In this document: piece by piece, positions 1 to 5,778 of the stretch
How positions within the stretch are numbered: the stretch's first letter is position 1
Layout of the letters: every line of letters starts with the position of its first letter
NCBI GenBank assembly: GCA_023416855.1
Contig: JAEZGU010000247.1
Location: 1-7,733 of the forward strand
Reading direction: 5' to 3'
Source: Bacillota bacterium
GTDB taxonomy: Bacteria; Bacillota; Clostridia; Tissierellales; Sedimentibacteraceae
Length of the DNA stretch: 7,733 nucleotides
Position numbers and translations under genes: made by a program
Notes under the pieces: model-generated
Told to the model about the DNA's origin: nothing
What the model saw: only the letters and a program-made list of their open reading frames with translations
Database searches by the model: none

Positions 1-658
1 AGATATTTCGATACACAGGACCGTGTGCCCATGCTTCACAATCTTCTTCAAACATAAACGAATTAGTAAAAGCTTTTTGAAAACCCTGTGCAAAATATAA
101 TAACTTTTGCAATGCAAGTGGCGTAATTTCTGATGTTAGCATCAATAAATATTTTACAGCAGATTCAAGTTTATTATTTTCATTTTCTGTTATTATATTT
201 ATACTGTCAACAGCGTCCATACTTTTCCTATAAGCTACAGAAGAAATTTTATCTTTATTTTTATTTAGGATCTCTCGATATAAATCTACATCCTCAAGAA
301 TTCGCCTCAACATCTCTGAATAAGGTTTTGTTGGTGTATCTCCATCTACATATCTACTCAATGTTCCTTCTCCCCATCCAAGCAATAAAGATAAGGGTCT
401 TTTCCCTATATCGTATTTTTCTAAAATCTTCTCAATTTCATCTACTTTGATTAAACCTTCATCATCTCTGTATACATCATCAAGTACCCGTAAATTATAG
501 TCCCTAATTTCAGGCACAAAAATCTCTTCTCCGCACTCATTGCAATAAGCTGCTTTGCCGACATAGCTAAACCTTTTTCCCCTAATCTCCTTTTCCTTAT
601 CAATCGTCTTTACGTAATACTCCACTGTGTCGTGGCATTTTTCACAAAATCTCCTCAT
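1..658 (-). CDS. MqsA-like/Panacea-domain antitoxin, C-terminus cut by window edge
   Basis: Partial gene: 219 codons are visible and it runs off the left edge without a stop. ATG at 658-656 follows GGAGG at 671-667 with 8 bases between. The protein begins with a zinc ribbon (Cys5, Cys8, Cys39, Cys42, two CxxC pairs). A helix-turn-helix region follows at about residues 73-130, with an MqsA-like LSRYVDGDTPTKP segment. From about residue 165 comes the start of a Panacea (SocA-like, DUF4065) domain, recognised by QKLLYFAQG and EAWAHGPVY. Known for the families: MqsA binds DNA through its HTH and represses its own operon, and Panacea domains neutralise many unrelated toxins. Inference: this is an antitoxin and autorepressor for the small upstream gene at 701-911 and/or for a toxin beyond the edge. 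Architecture confidence is high; partner identity is uncertain. Confidence 0.85.
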   Translation of the reverse strand, partial: MRRFCEKCHDTVEYYVKTIDKEKEIRGKRFSYVGKAAYCNECGEEIFVPEIRDYNLRVLDDVYRDDEGLIKVDEIEKILEKYDIGKRPLSLLLGWGEGTLSRYVDGDTPTKPYSEMLRRILEDVDLYREILNKNKDKISSVAYRKSMDAVDSINIITENENNKLESAVKYLLMLTSEITPLALQKLLYFAQGFQKAFTNSFMFEEDCEAWAHGPVYRNI

Positions 659-678
659 TCAAATTTCCTCCTTTTTTT

Positions 679-693
679 GCGGTCAATTACCGC
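679..693 (-). repeat. Small hairpin just before the antitoxin ribosome site
   Basis: GCGGT (679-683) and ACCGC (689-693) form a perfect 5-bp stem around a 5-base loop. In the minus-strand RNA it sits between the stop of the small upstream gene (701) and the GGAGG of the antitoxin, separated from it by a run of seven A. It could tune translation of the second gene. It has no U-run after it on the minus strand, so it is not a normal terminator for this operon. Confidence 0.4.
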
Positions 694-700
694 CATGAAT

Positions 701-911
701 CTATCTAAACAAATACGTAATTTCAAAATTTCTTTTATGAAAAGAAACAATGACCGAAAACAAATCCCCTTTTCTGGTTTCAATCATATTCACTTTAATA
801 TATATGTCAACTTTCTCAAGTGTACCCCAAAAATCAAGTTCATGTTTCTTACAAAATATATACAAAACCTAAATTAAAGAATTTTTGTGGATCTTGTTTT
901 TTCATACTCAA
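701..911 (-). pseudogene. Small MqsR-like toxin gene, apparently frameshifted
   Basis: AAGGAG at 925-920 lies 8 bases before a TTG (911-909), with an in-frame ATG at 905. That frame stops at TAA 851-849 after about 20 codons (MKKQDPQKFFNLGF...). The +1 frame is open from 868 to TAG at 703-701 and reads like coding sequence: CKKHELDFWGTLEKVDIYIKV, then FSVIVSFHKRN. I see a likeness to the C-terminal beta strands of MqsR-family RNase toxins (WxDVY..., VYLKIxV, VISF). Joining the frames inside the overlap (849-868) would give about 69 residues, shorter than E. coli MqsR (98). The gene sits first in the operon ahead of an MqsA-like antitoxin, as in mqsRA. Possible readings are a decayed toxin, a sequencing indel or, less likely, programmed frameshifting. 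The family call rests on motif likeness by eye. Confidence 0.42.
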
Positions 912-991
912 TTGATACGCTCCTTATCTATAGTATACCTAATTATACTACTTTAAAACTAAATATGCAATATTTTTGTATCAATTAATAC
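904..991. repeat. Nested GTAT/ATAC inverted repeats around the promoter (operator candidates)
   Basis: Three related palindromes are visible. The first is GTATCAATTAATAC at 978-991, upstream of the -35 box. The second is TAGTATA-N6-TATACTA at 931-950, a perfect 7-bp inverted repeat that contains the -10 box. The third is GTATCAATTGAGTAT on the minus strand at 918-904, overlapping the first gene's start codon. In addition AATTGATAC (910-918) and GTATCAATT (978-986) are perfect inverted copies. The placement suits autorepression by the HTH antitoxin. Binding is inferred, not shown. Confidence 0.5.
942..970 (-). promoter_or_regulatory. Sigma-70/A-type promoter of the toxin-antitoxin-like operon
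   Basis: TTGCAT (970-965), a 17-base spacer and a perfect TATAAT (947-942) on the minus strand. Transcription would start near 935, just ahead of the AAGGAG at 925-920 that serves the small first gene. There is no comparable promoter immediately before the antitoxin, so the two genes are probably co-transcribed. Confidence 0.7.
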
Positions 992-1120
992 ATTTTTATT
1001 TTTTATTTTTAGATAAAAATAACGATGGAGAACACTCCTTACATACATTTAAGCACTCATAACATCTAAGCTTTATCACTATTAGCGAATTTAATAATAG
1101 TTGAGCTTTTAAAAACAAAC
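992..1120. other. Non-coding stretch without a recognisable gene
   Basis: AT-rich sequence between the operon promoter and the terminator of the transporter gene. On the minus strand a frame stays open from about 1136 to TAA at 998-996 and includes a Cys-rich piece, RCYECLNVCKECS. It has no credible start codon or ribosome site, so I do not call it a gene. A short GGAG-AACA-CTCC palindrome lies at 1026-1037. Confidence 0.5.
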
Positions 1121-1163
1121 AAACTGTCTCATTAAGAAATATATTTTCTAAATGGGACAGTTT
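1121..1163 (-). terminator. Terminator-like hairpin downstream of the NhaC-family gene
   Basis: AAACTGTCTCATT (1121-1133) pairs with AATGGGACAGTTT (1151-1163), continuing inward as AGAAA/TTTCT. This gives about 19 bp with one mismatch, one wobble pair and a 5-base loop. On the minus strand it is followed by a T-rich run (GTTTGTTTGTTTTT) and lies about 78 bases after the transporter stop. The ACTGTC ends also resemble those of some insertion-sequence termini, but no transposase is adjacent. Confidence 0.6.
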
Positions 1164-1240
1164 TATTATTTTGTATTTATTATATTAAATTAAATGTGGG
1201 TCTATTATTTAATGGTATTACTACACGTTAAAAATTAAAA

Positions 1241-2650
1241 TTAAACGCTCATAAAGCCTATTGCTAAATAAGCTATCAAAGATAATGAACCACAAACTAA
1301 AGCATATGGTAACTGTGTCTTAACATGGTCTATATGGTCAGCAGCAGAACCTGTTGAAGCAAGTATAGTTGTATCCGATAAAGGTGAGCAGTGATCTCCG
1401 AAAACTCCTCCACCTGCAACTGCTGCGAAGCAAGCAACAACCAATGCTGTAACTTCTCCACCTGAGAAATTGAAGGCTAACGGAAGAGCTATAGGCATAC
1501 ATATTGCAAAAGTACCCCATGATGTACCTGTTGCAAATGCCATAACAGATGCAATTATGAATATAATAGCCGGTAAAAGCTGAGCACTTAAGAAACCTTC
1601 ACTTATAGAAATAATGTAATTTGCTGTTCCCATAGTCTTGCTTAGTGAATTGATTGAGTACGCAAGAGCCAATATCATAATTGCAGGAACTGCACCCTTA
1701 ACTCCTTCTGATATAGTGTGCATAATTTCTTTAAAAGGTATACCTTGGATAAACATGCTTACACTCATAAATATCATTACAAATAAAAATGCTTCCATTG
1801 TTTTTGCTGACTTTAATTTGATATATGTTCCAATTGCTATAGCCATAATCATTATAACTGGTAGGATAAAGTTTAGAAACACTCTCTGTTGTATACCTGG
1901 ATAAGCTTCCATTTCAGTAAGTTCTTTACCAATCAAAGGTTCAGCACCATCTCTTAGTACCTTTCCTTCATTCATAGCTCTATCTTCAGCTTTTTTCATA
2001 GGACCAAAATCCTTTATTATACCTGCAGAAATCAAGCCTACAAAAACTACAGTAATAACTGCATAGAAGTTAAATGGAATTGCCTTGATAAATAATCTCA
2101 TAGCATCTTCTTGCGTTACAATAGCTCCTACACCTATGGCAAGACCGCTAAGATAAGCTGCCCATCCTGTAATAGGAACCATAACACTAACAGGAGCTGC
2201 ACCTGAATCAGCTATATATGACAATTTCTCTCTTGATATTTTAGCTTTATCAGATATGCTTCTCATTGTTGTTCCAACAAATAAAGGACTAAATGAATCA
2301 CTAAAATATACAAATCCTCCTAATAACCATGCCACAACCTGTACAGCCTTTCTACTTAAGTTTTTATTCTGTATGTATTGAGAAAAGCCCTGTATTGCCC
2401 CTGTTTTTTGAAAAAAGGCAACTAATATTGCAATAAATGTATTTAACAACATAACCCATGAAAAGCTTGTAGTTCCCAAGCTTGTTTTTAATAATGTTGG
2501 AAATCCTAATAAACCTTGTCCTGCAAGCAGTGTACCTACTAAACAAGCAAATGCAAGTGATACAACTGTATTTCTTGTAGCAAAAGCAAGCGCAATTGCC
2601 AAAAGTGATGGTAAAATCGATATAAATCCCATGTTTACTACTTCTTCCAT
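1241..2650 (-). CDS. NhaC-family sodium/proton-coupled antiporter or transporter
   Basis: A 469-residue, strongly hydrophobic inner-membrane protein with about 10-12 predicted helices, full length for the NhaC (Na_H_antiporter, PF03553) family. Two half-repeats show family signatures. In the first half FSDSFSPLFVGTTMR (about 116-130) is followed by ADSGAAPVSVMVPITGWAA. In the second half ATGTSWGTFAI (373-383) is followed by GGVFGDHCSPLSDTTILAS (414-432). The ATG at 2650 follows GGAGG with 5 bases between, and that site overlaps the stop of the enzyme gene 9 bases upstream, so the two are translationally coupled. A later Met (residue 7) has no good ribosome site. Some family members exchange Na+/H+, others carboxylates such as malate/lactate. 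Pairing with a dehydrogenase under sigma-54 control suggests uptake or efflux of that enzyme's substrate or product. This is inference; the cargo is unknown. Confidence 0.85.
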   Translation of the reverse strand: MEEVVNMGFISILPSLLAIALAFATRNTVVSLAFACLVGTLLAGQGLLGFPTLLKTSLGTTSFSWVMLLNTFIAILVAFFQKTGAIQGFSQYIQNKNLSRKAVQVVAWLLGGFVYFSDSFSPLFVGTTMRSISDKAKISREKLSYIADSGAAPVSVMVPITGWAAYLSGLAIGVGAIVTQEDAMRLFIKAIPFNFYAVITVVFVGLISAGIIKDFGPMKKAEDRAMNEGKVLRDGAEPLIGKELTEMEAYPGIQQRVFLNFILPVIMIMAIAIGTYIKLKSAKTMEAFLFVMIFMSVSMFIQGIPFKEIMHTISEGVKGAVPAIMILALAYSINSLSKTMGTANYIISISEGFLSAQLLPAIIFIIASVMAFATGTSWGTFAICMPIALPLAFNFSGGEVTALVVACFAAVAGGGVFGDHCSPLSDTTILASTGSAADHIDHVKTQLPYALVCGSLSLIAYLAIGFMSV

Positions 2651-2659
2651 TTCTGCCTC

Positions 2660-3823
2660 CTAAATTACAATTTTATTGTTTGATTTTGATACAGTTGCCG
2701 GCGGCGCCGGATCTAAATTTTTGTCTGCTATTTTAAGTATGTCCTCTGGTCTTATCCATGGTCTATTTTGTAGAGCGCTTGTTTCTTCGTGTGTCAAATA
2801 TCCTTTGTATGTAGTCAAACTTCTCCTTAAGTACCCATCTCTAATGCACGCTTCTTCGATTCCCAAATTCATAATGTTTCTAAGATGAGGTAAAACGGAA
2901 GCAGCATAAGCTACCGATGTTGAGTTAGCTATAGCACCAGGAATATTTCCAACGCAATAATGCACTACTCCCTCTTCTATATACCTTGGGTTTTCGTGTG
3001 TTGTTTCACGGAAGGTTTCTATTACTCCATAATCGTTACTGATATCTACAATTACAGAACCTCTTGGCATAGTCCTTACCATTTCTCTATCAATTAAATA
3101 CTCTTTACTTCCTTTTGGCCATTTTACACAATTGATTACTAAATCCATTTCAGGAAGTAGCTTTTTGATATTGTACTTTGTGGATATAACTGTATTGACC
3201 TTTTCATCATACATTTTACCTATATCTCTTAAGGTAGCAATGTTAATGTCCGCTACTGTTACCCAAGCTCCCAAAGATTGAAGAACTTGAAGTGCATTTC
3301 TGCCCACTATTCCCCCACCAAGTATGAGAACCTTAATACCTGGTGCACCTGCAAGACCGCTAACAAACTTTCCGCTTCCGCCATTTATGGATAAGAGAGA
3401 TTCAAGCCCCATTAGTGCACCTTGTTTACCTGCAGCTTCGCAGTTAGGTGAACCATATCTATGAGAATCCTCTGCAGTAAATGCAATAACCTTCTTATCC
3501 AACAGTGCCTGCACCTCTTCACTGTGAGCAGCAGGATGGATGCAAGTAAATATTATTTGGTTTTCCTTAAGTAAATTGTACTCTGATGACTCTATTTCCT
3601 TTACTTTTGCAAGAAAATCACACCTATTGTACATTTCTTCCATAGTATTAACTATTTCAGCCCCAACTTTTACATATTCTTCATCTAAAAATCCTGCTTT
3701 AGCACCAGCATTTTTCTGCACTAATACCTTATGACCGTCACTGACTATGCTGGCAACTTCTGATGGTGTAGCTATAACCCTAAACTCACCATTCTTAATA
3801 TCTTTCAAAACACCAAAAATCAA
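2660..3823 (-). CDS. Alanine-dehydrogenase-like NAD-dependent enzyme, divergent substrate loop
   Basis: 387 residues, cytosolic, of the alanine dehydrogenase/PntA-alpha family. The start is TTG (3823-3821), 7 bases after GGGAGG (3836-3831). It puts Arg15, Lys75 and His96 at the numbers used for characterised alanine dehydrogenases, which supports it. The NAD-binding motif is GGGIVG at 169-174. Asp264 aligns with the catalytic Asp270, and GVVHYCVGNIPGA (285-297) is the family signature. Differences: the usual ETV...LPLLTPMSEVAGR stretch is replaced by a shorter EDSHRYGSPNCEAAGK (118-133), DQGG becomes DYGV, PRTST becomes ANSTS, and the C-terminus is about 15-20 residues longer. It may be alanine dehydrogenase (alanine to pyruvate plus ammonia) or an enzyme for a related amino acid or opine. 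It is the first gene of a two-gene operon with the transporter and has a sigma-54 promoter. Confidence 0.8.
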   Translation of the reverse strand: MIFGVLKDIKNGEFRVIATPSEVASIVSDGHKVLVQKNAGAKAGFLDEEYVKVGAEIVNTMEEMYNRCDFLAKVKEIESSEYNLLKENQIIFTCIHPAAHSEEVQALLDKKVIAFTAEDSHRYGSPNCEAAGKQGALMGLESLLSINGGSGKFVSGLAGAPGIKVLILGGGIVGRNALQVLQSLGAWVTVADINIATLRDIGKMYDEKVNTVISTKYNIKKLLPEMDLVINCVKWPKGSKEYLIDREMVRTMPRGSVIVDISNDYGVIETFRETTHENPRYIEEGVVHYCVGNIPGAIANSTSVAYAASVLPHLRNIMNLGIEEACIRDGYLRRSLTTYKGYLTHEETSALQNRPWIRPEDILKIADKNLDPAPPATVSKSNNKIVI

Positions 3824-3863
3824 ATTATTGCCTCCCTTAAATATTTTGTCTTATCTTTACATA

Positions 3864-3879
3864 TGCATTATTCATGCCA
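3864..3879 (-). promoter_or_regulatory. Sigma-54 (-24/-12) promoter of the dehydrogenase-transporter operon
   Basis: TGGCATGAATAATGCA on the minus strand matches the consensus TGGCACG-N4-TTGCW with exact spacing between the invariant GG (3878-3877) and GC (3866-3865). Only two consensus positions differ. Transcription would start near 3853, leaving a leader of about 30 bases that contains GGGAGG. A sigma-54 activator gene lies directly upstream, which strengthens the call. Confidence 0.82.
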
Positions 3880-3933
3880 ATAAAAACAAATATAAAAAGG
3901 TTGAAATTTAATGGTTTGTACATGCAATATATA

Positions 3934-3954
3934 TTTGTTTAACAATAAAACAAA
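3934..3954. promoter_or_regulatory. Candidate upstream activator site for the sigma-54 regulator
   Basis: A perfect inverted repeat, TTTGTTT-N7-AAACAAA. Its centre is about 90 bases upstream of the predicted sigma-54 start, a normal distance for enhancer-binding proteins. It overlaps the T-rich tail of the regulator's terminator, so part of the pattern may serve that instead. The words ATGCAATA and TTGTTTAA occur both here (near 3922-3942) and in the regulator's own upstream region (minus strand, about 5490-5512). Confidence 0.4.
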
Positions 3955-3956
3955 AT

Positions 3957-4000
3957 AATTGCCCGCAAACGAGCAATGACCTGCTCATATGTGGGCGATT
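3957..4000 (-). terminator. Terminator of the sigma-54 regulator gene
   Basis: A two-level hairpin. The outer stem AATTGCCCGC/GTGGGCGATT (3957-3966 with 3991-4000) is mostly paired, with wobbles. The inner stem is GAGCA/TGCTC (3971-3975 with 3982-3986) around a 6-base loop. On the minus strand it begins only a few bases after the regulator's TAG and is followed by a T-rich tract (AATTATTTTGTTTTATTG). It separates the regulator transcript from the operon's sigma-54 promoter. Confidence 0.75.
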
Positions 4001-4003
4001 TTG

Positions 4004-5434
4004 CTAAATAAGATTGAATTTTTTAGATTTTCTCTGCAATGTTTGCCTTGGTATTTTCAATATGCTTGCAGCCTTTGTCATATTGTAGCCGGTACTAATC
4101 AGCACCTTTTCGATTATTGAGCTTTCATATTTATCAACCATTGATACTAAAGGCTCTATTTTAATATTTGATTCATTATTTATATTTAACATATAGTTAA
4201 ATTTACCTTCTATATCAGAGAATTTCAAAACCTCACTTGTGTCACTTACCATACTGAGACCATATATCAATACATTCTCCAGTTCTCTCACATTTCCCGG
4301 CCAATCATATTCATTTAGCTTTTTATACAAATTATTGGAAACAAACTTTATATTTTTGTTAAAAGTTTTGTTGTACTTGGATATAATATAGCTCGTCAAT
4401 ATTGGTATATCATCCTTACGTTCCCTCAATGGAGGTATATCAAAGCTTATTGCACTCAACCTATAATATATGTCCTTTCTCAATGTGCCTTTTTCAATGG
4501 CAATCACCGGATCTTCATTGATTGCTGCTATCACCTTAACGTCAACTACTTTTTCTTCTTTTGATCCAATACTCCTAAAAGTACCATCCTGCAAAACTCT
4601 CAGTAGCTTTGATTGCAAATGAGAAGGCATAGAATTGATTTCGTCTAAAAATATAGTTCCCCCTTCAGCTAACTCCAGCAATCCTATGTTGTCCACCGCA
4701 CCTGTGAATGCACCCTTTGAAGTTCCAAACAATATGCTTTCCAATAAATTTTCAGGTATGGCCGCACAGTTTTGAGCTATAAATGGCTTGTCTCTCCTTG
4801 GACTCTCATTATGGATTGCATGAGCAAACATCTCCTTGCCGGTTCCCGTTTCCCCGCTAATTAAGGTTGGTAACATACAGTCAGCAGCAACCTTAATATA
4901 CTTTTTAAGTTCCTTCATACGATTGTTGTCAGTAATGATATTTTCAGTAACAAAGCTTGCTCGGCTTTCTCTTAAATCCATTTTATTAACGCTTTTGCCG
5001 GTAGTTGCAGCTTCTGTTATTTTCAACTTAAAACTTTTTTCATATAAATCTGTATCTATTTCAATTTCATCCTTAACTTCTTCATCATGCTCGCTCACAG
5101 ACAAATCAATAGCACCTACAACCTTGCTGTTTGATTTTATGGGTATAGATAAAGACGTAATTTTTATAGGAACTCTGTCAGTTGATTTAAGAATTTGATT
5201 TTCAACATAAAAAGGCACACCGTGAATCATAGATTGATAAGTACTGCTTGTATTTTCGTCAAGATTTTCATAAATATCAAGAAAGTTCTTACCTATAACT
5301 TCATAATTTTCATCAGCTTTAGAGTTAAGCTTGTTGTTAAATTTTGCTGTAAATAAAATTTCACCTTTCAAGTCGATAATAGTTATACCATCAATATACC
5401 CCTTATTGTTAAATAAGTTTTTCATAAGCTCCAT
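4004..5434 (-). CDS. RocR-like sigma-54-dependent transcriptional activator
   Basis: 476 residues from the ATG at 5434, which follows AGGAG (5448-5444) with 9 bases between. A longer reading from 5455 has only a weak ribosome site. Order of parts: an N-terminal PAS-like sensory region (about 1-115, GITIIDLKGEILFTAKF to VVGAIDLSV), an acidic linker, then a sigma-54 AAA+ domain. The AAA+ domain shows Walker A GETGTGKE (194-201), the sigma-54-contacting loop GAFTGA (241-246), Walker B GGTIFLDE (258-265), RKDIYYRL (319-326) and DWPGNVRELENV (377-388). A Fis-type helix-turn-helix ends the protein (about 449-475). The LFGTSKGAFTGA and LDEINSMP wording is typical of the RocR branch, which often controls amino-acid breakdown. 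It lies directly upstream of a sigma-54 promoter and is its probable activator. There is no receiver domain, so it likely senses a ligand rather than a kinase. The stop is TAG. Confidence 0.93.
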   Translation of the reverse strand: MELMKNLFNNKGYIDGITIIDLKGEILFTAKFNNKLNSKADENYEVIGKNFLDIYENLDENTSSTYQSMIHGVPFYVENQILKSTDRVPIKITSLSIPIKSNSKVVGAIDLSVSEHDEEVKDEIEIDTDLYEKSFKLKITEAATTGKSVNKMDLRESRASFVTENIITDNNRMKELKKYIKVAADCMLPTLISGETGTGKEMFAHAIHNESPRRDKPFIAQNCAAIPENLLESILFGTSKGAFTGAVDNIGLLELAEGGTIFLDEINSMPSHLQSKLLRVLQDGTFRSIGSKEEKVVDVKVIAAINEDPVIAIEKGTLRKDIYYRLSAISFDIPPLRERKDDIPILTSYIISKYNKTFNKNIKFVSNNLYKKLNEYDWPGNVRELENVLIYGLSMVSDTSEVLKFSDIEGKFNYMLNINNESNIKIEPLVSMVDKYESSIIEKVLISTGYNMTKAASILKIPRQTLQRKSKKFNLI

Positions 5435-5468
5435 AGTACATTTCTCCTGATACATATTCTTCTAATTG

Positions 5469-5474
5469 ATTATA
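5469..5474 (-). promoter_or_regulatory. Possible -10 box for the sigma-54 regulator
   Basis: TATAAT on the minus strand about 35 bases before the chosen ATG. I could not find a convincing -35 element at the right spacing in this very AT-rich stretch, so this is weak. Confidence 0.25.
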
Positions 5475-5530
5475 TAATAAAAAAACTATTATTGCATTAC
5501 ATTATTAAACAATTCCTATATTTATGACAT

Positions 5531-5553
5531 TTATTTTTCATTCATGAAAATAA
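5531..5553. repeat. Inverted repeat in the divergent intergenic region
   Basis: TTATTTTTCA and TGAAAATAA flank a TTCA loop, giving a 9-bp stem with one bulged T. It lies between the divergent regulator (5434) and stalk-protein (5779) genes. It could be an operator or a cruciform. The rest of this roughly 340-base gap is extremely AT-rich, with only a weak CCTCA/TGAGG hairpin at 5600-5621 and the promoter noted next. Confidence 0.35.
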
Positions 5554-5724
5554 TTTGCAACAAAGTACTAAACTTAAAATAAGTTACAAAACTAAGCTTC
5601 CTCATAATTCTTTTAGTGAGGCAGTTATCATTTTTATTAATTTAATAGCATGACTAATTAATCATTTTATCTATAATATTACAAAAATTGTAGACTAATT
5701 ATATAAATTATTATATACTAATAA

Positions 5725-5753
5725 TTGATATTTTTTACAATTTTCAACATTAT
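5725..5753 (+). promoter_or_regulatory. Likely promoter of the secreted stalk-protein gene
   Basis: TTGATA (5725-5730), 17 bases, then CATTAT (5748-5753). A start near 5760 would leave a short leader holding GGGAG at 5767-5771. Other AT-rich hexamers nearby (for example TTGTAG at about 5689) give alternative pairs, so the choice is tentative. Confidence 0.4.
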
Positions 5754-5778
5754 ATTTTATATTAAAGGGAGAATGCAC

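Noticed and set aside
133..450. Plus-strand open frame of about 105 codons
   Set aside because: It lies antisense to the MqsA/Panacea gene, has no ribosome site and has an implausible composition (runs of hydrophobic and aromatic residues).
632..877. Plus-strand open frame of about 81 codons
   Set aside because: It spans the antitoxin start and the broken toxin on the opposite strand and has no ribosome site. The minus-strand reading has a promoter, a ribosome site and family-like motifs.
996..1136. Minus-strand Cys-rich frame as a small zinc-binding protein
   Set aside because: It has no ATG/GTG/TTG with a ribosome site and overlaps the terminator hairpin. It is kept only as a weak hint of a mobile-element relic.
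4836..5198. Plus-strand open frame of about 120 codons
   Set aside because: It is the antisense of the sigma-54 regulator, whose motifs leave no doubt about the coding strand.
5435..5455. Seven-residue N-terminal extension of the regulator (start at 5455)
   Set aside because: The AGGAG ribosome site lies inside the extension and is correctly placed for the ATG at 5434. The upstream ATG has only a weak AGAAG.
5725..5778. Upstream extension of the stalk protein
   Set aside because: It would put hydrophobic residues before a textbook signal peptide and would overlap the promoter. GGGAG at 5767-5771 fits the ATG at 5779.
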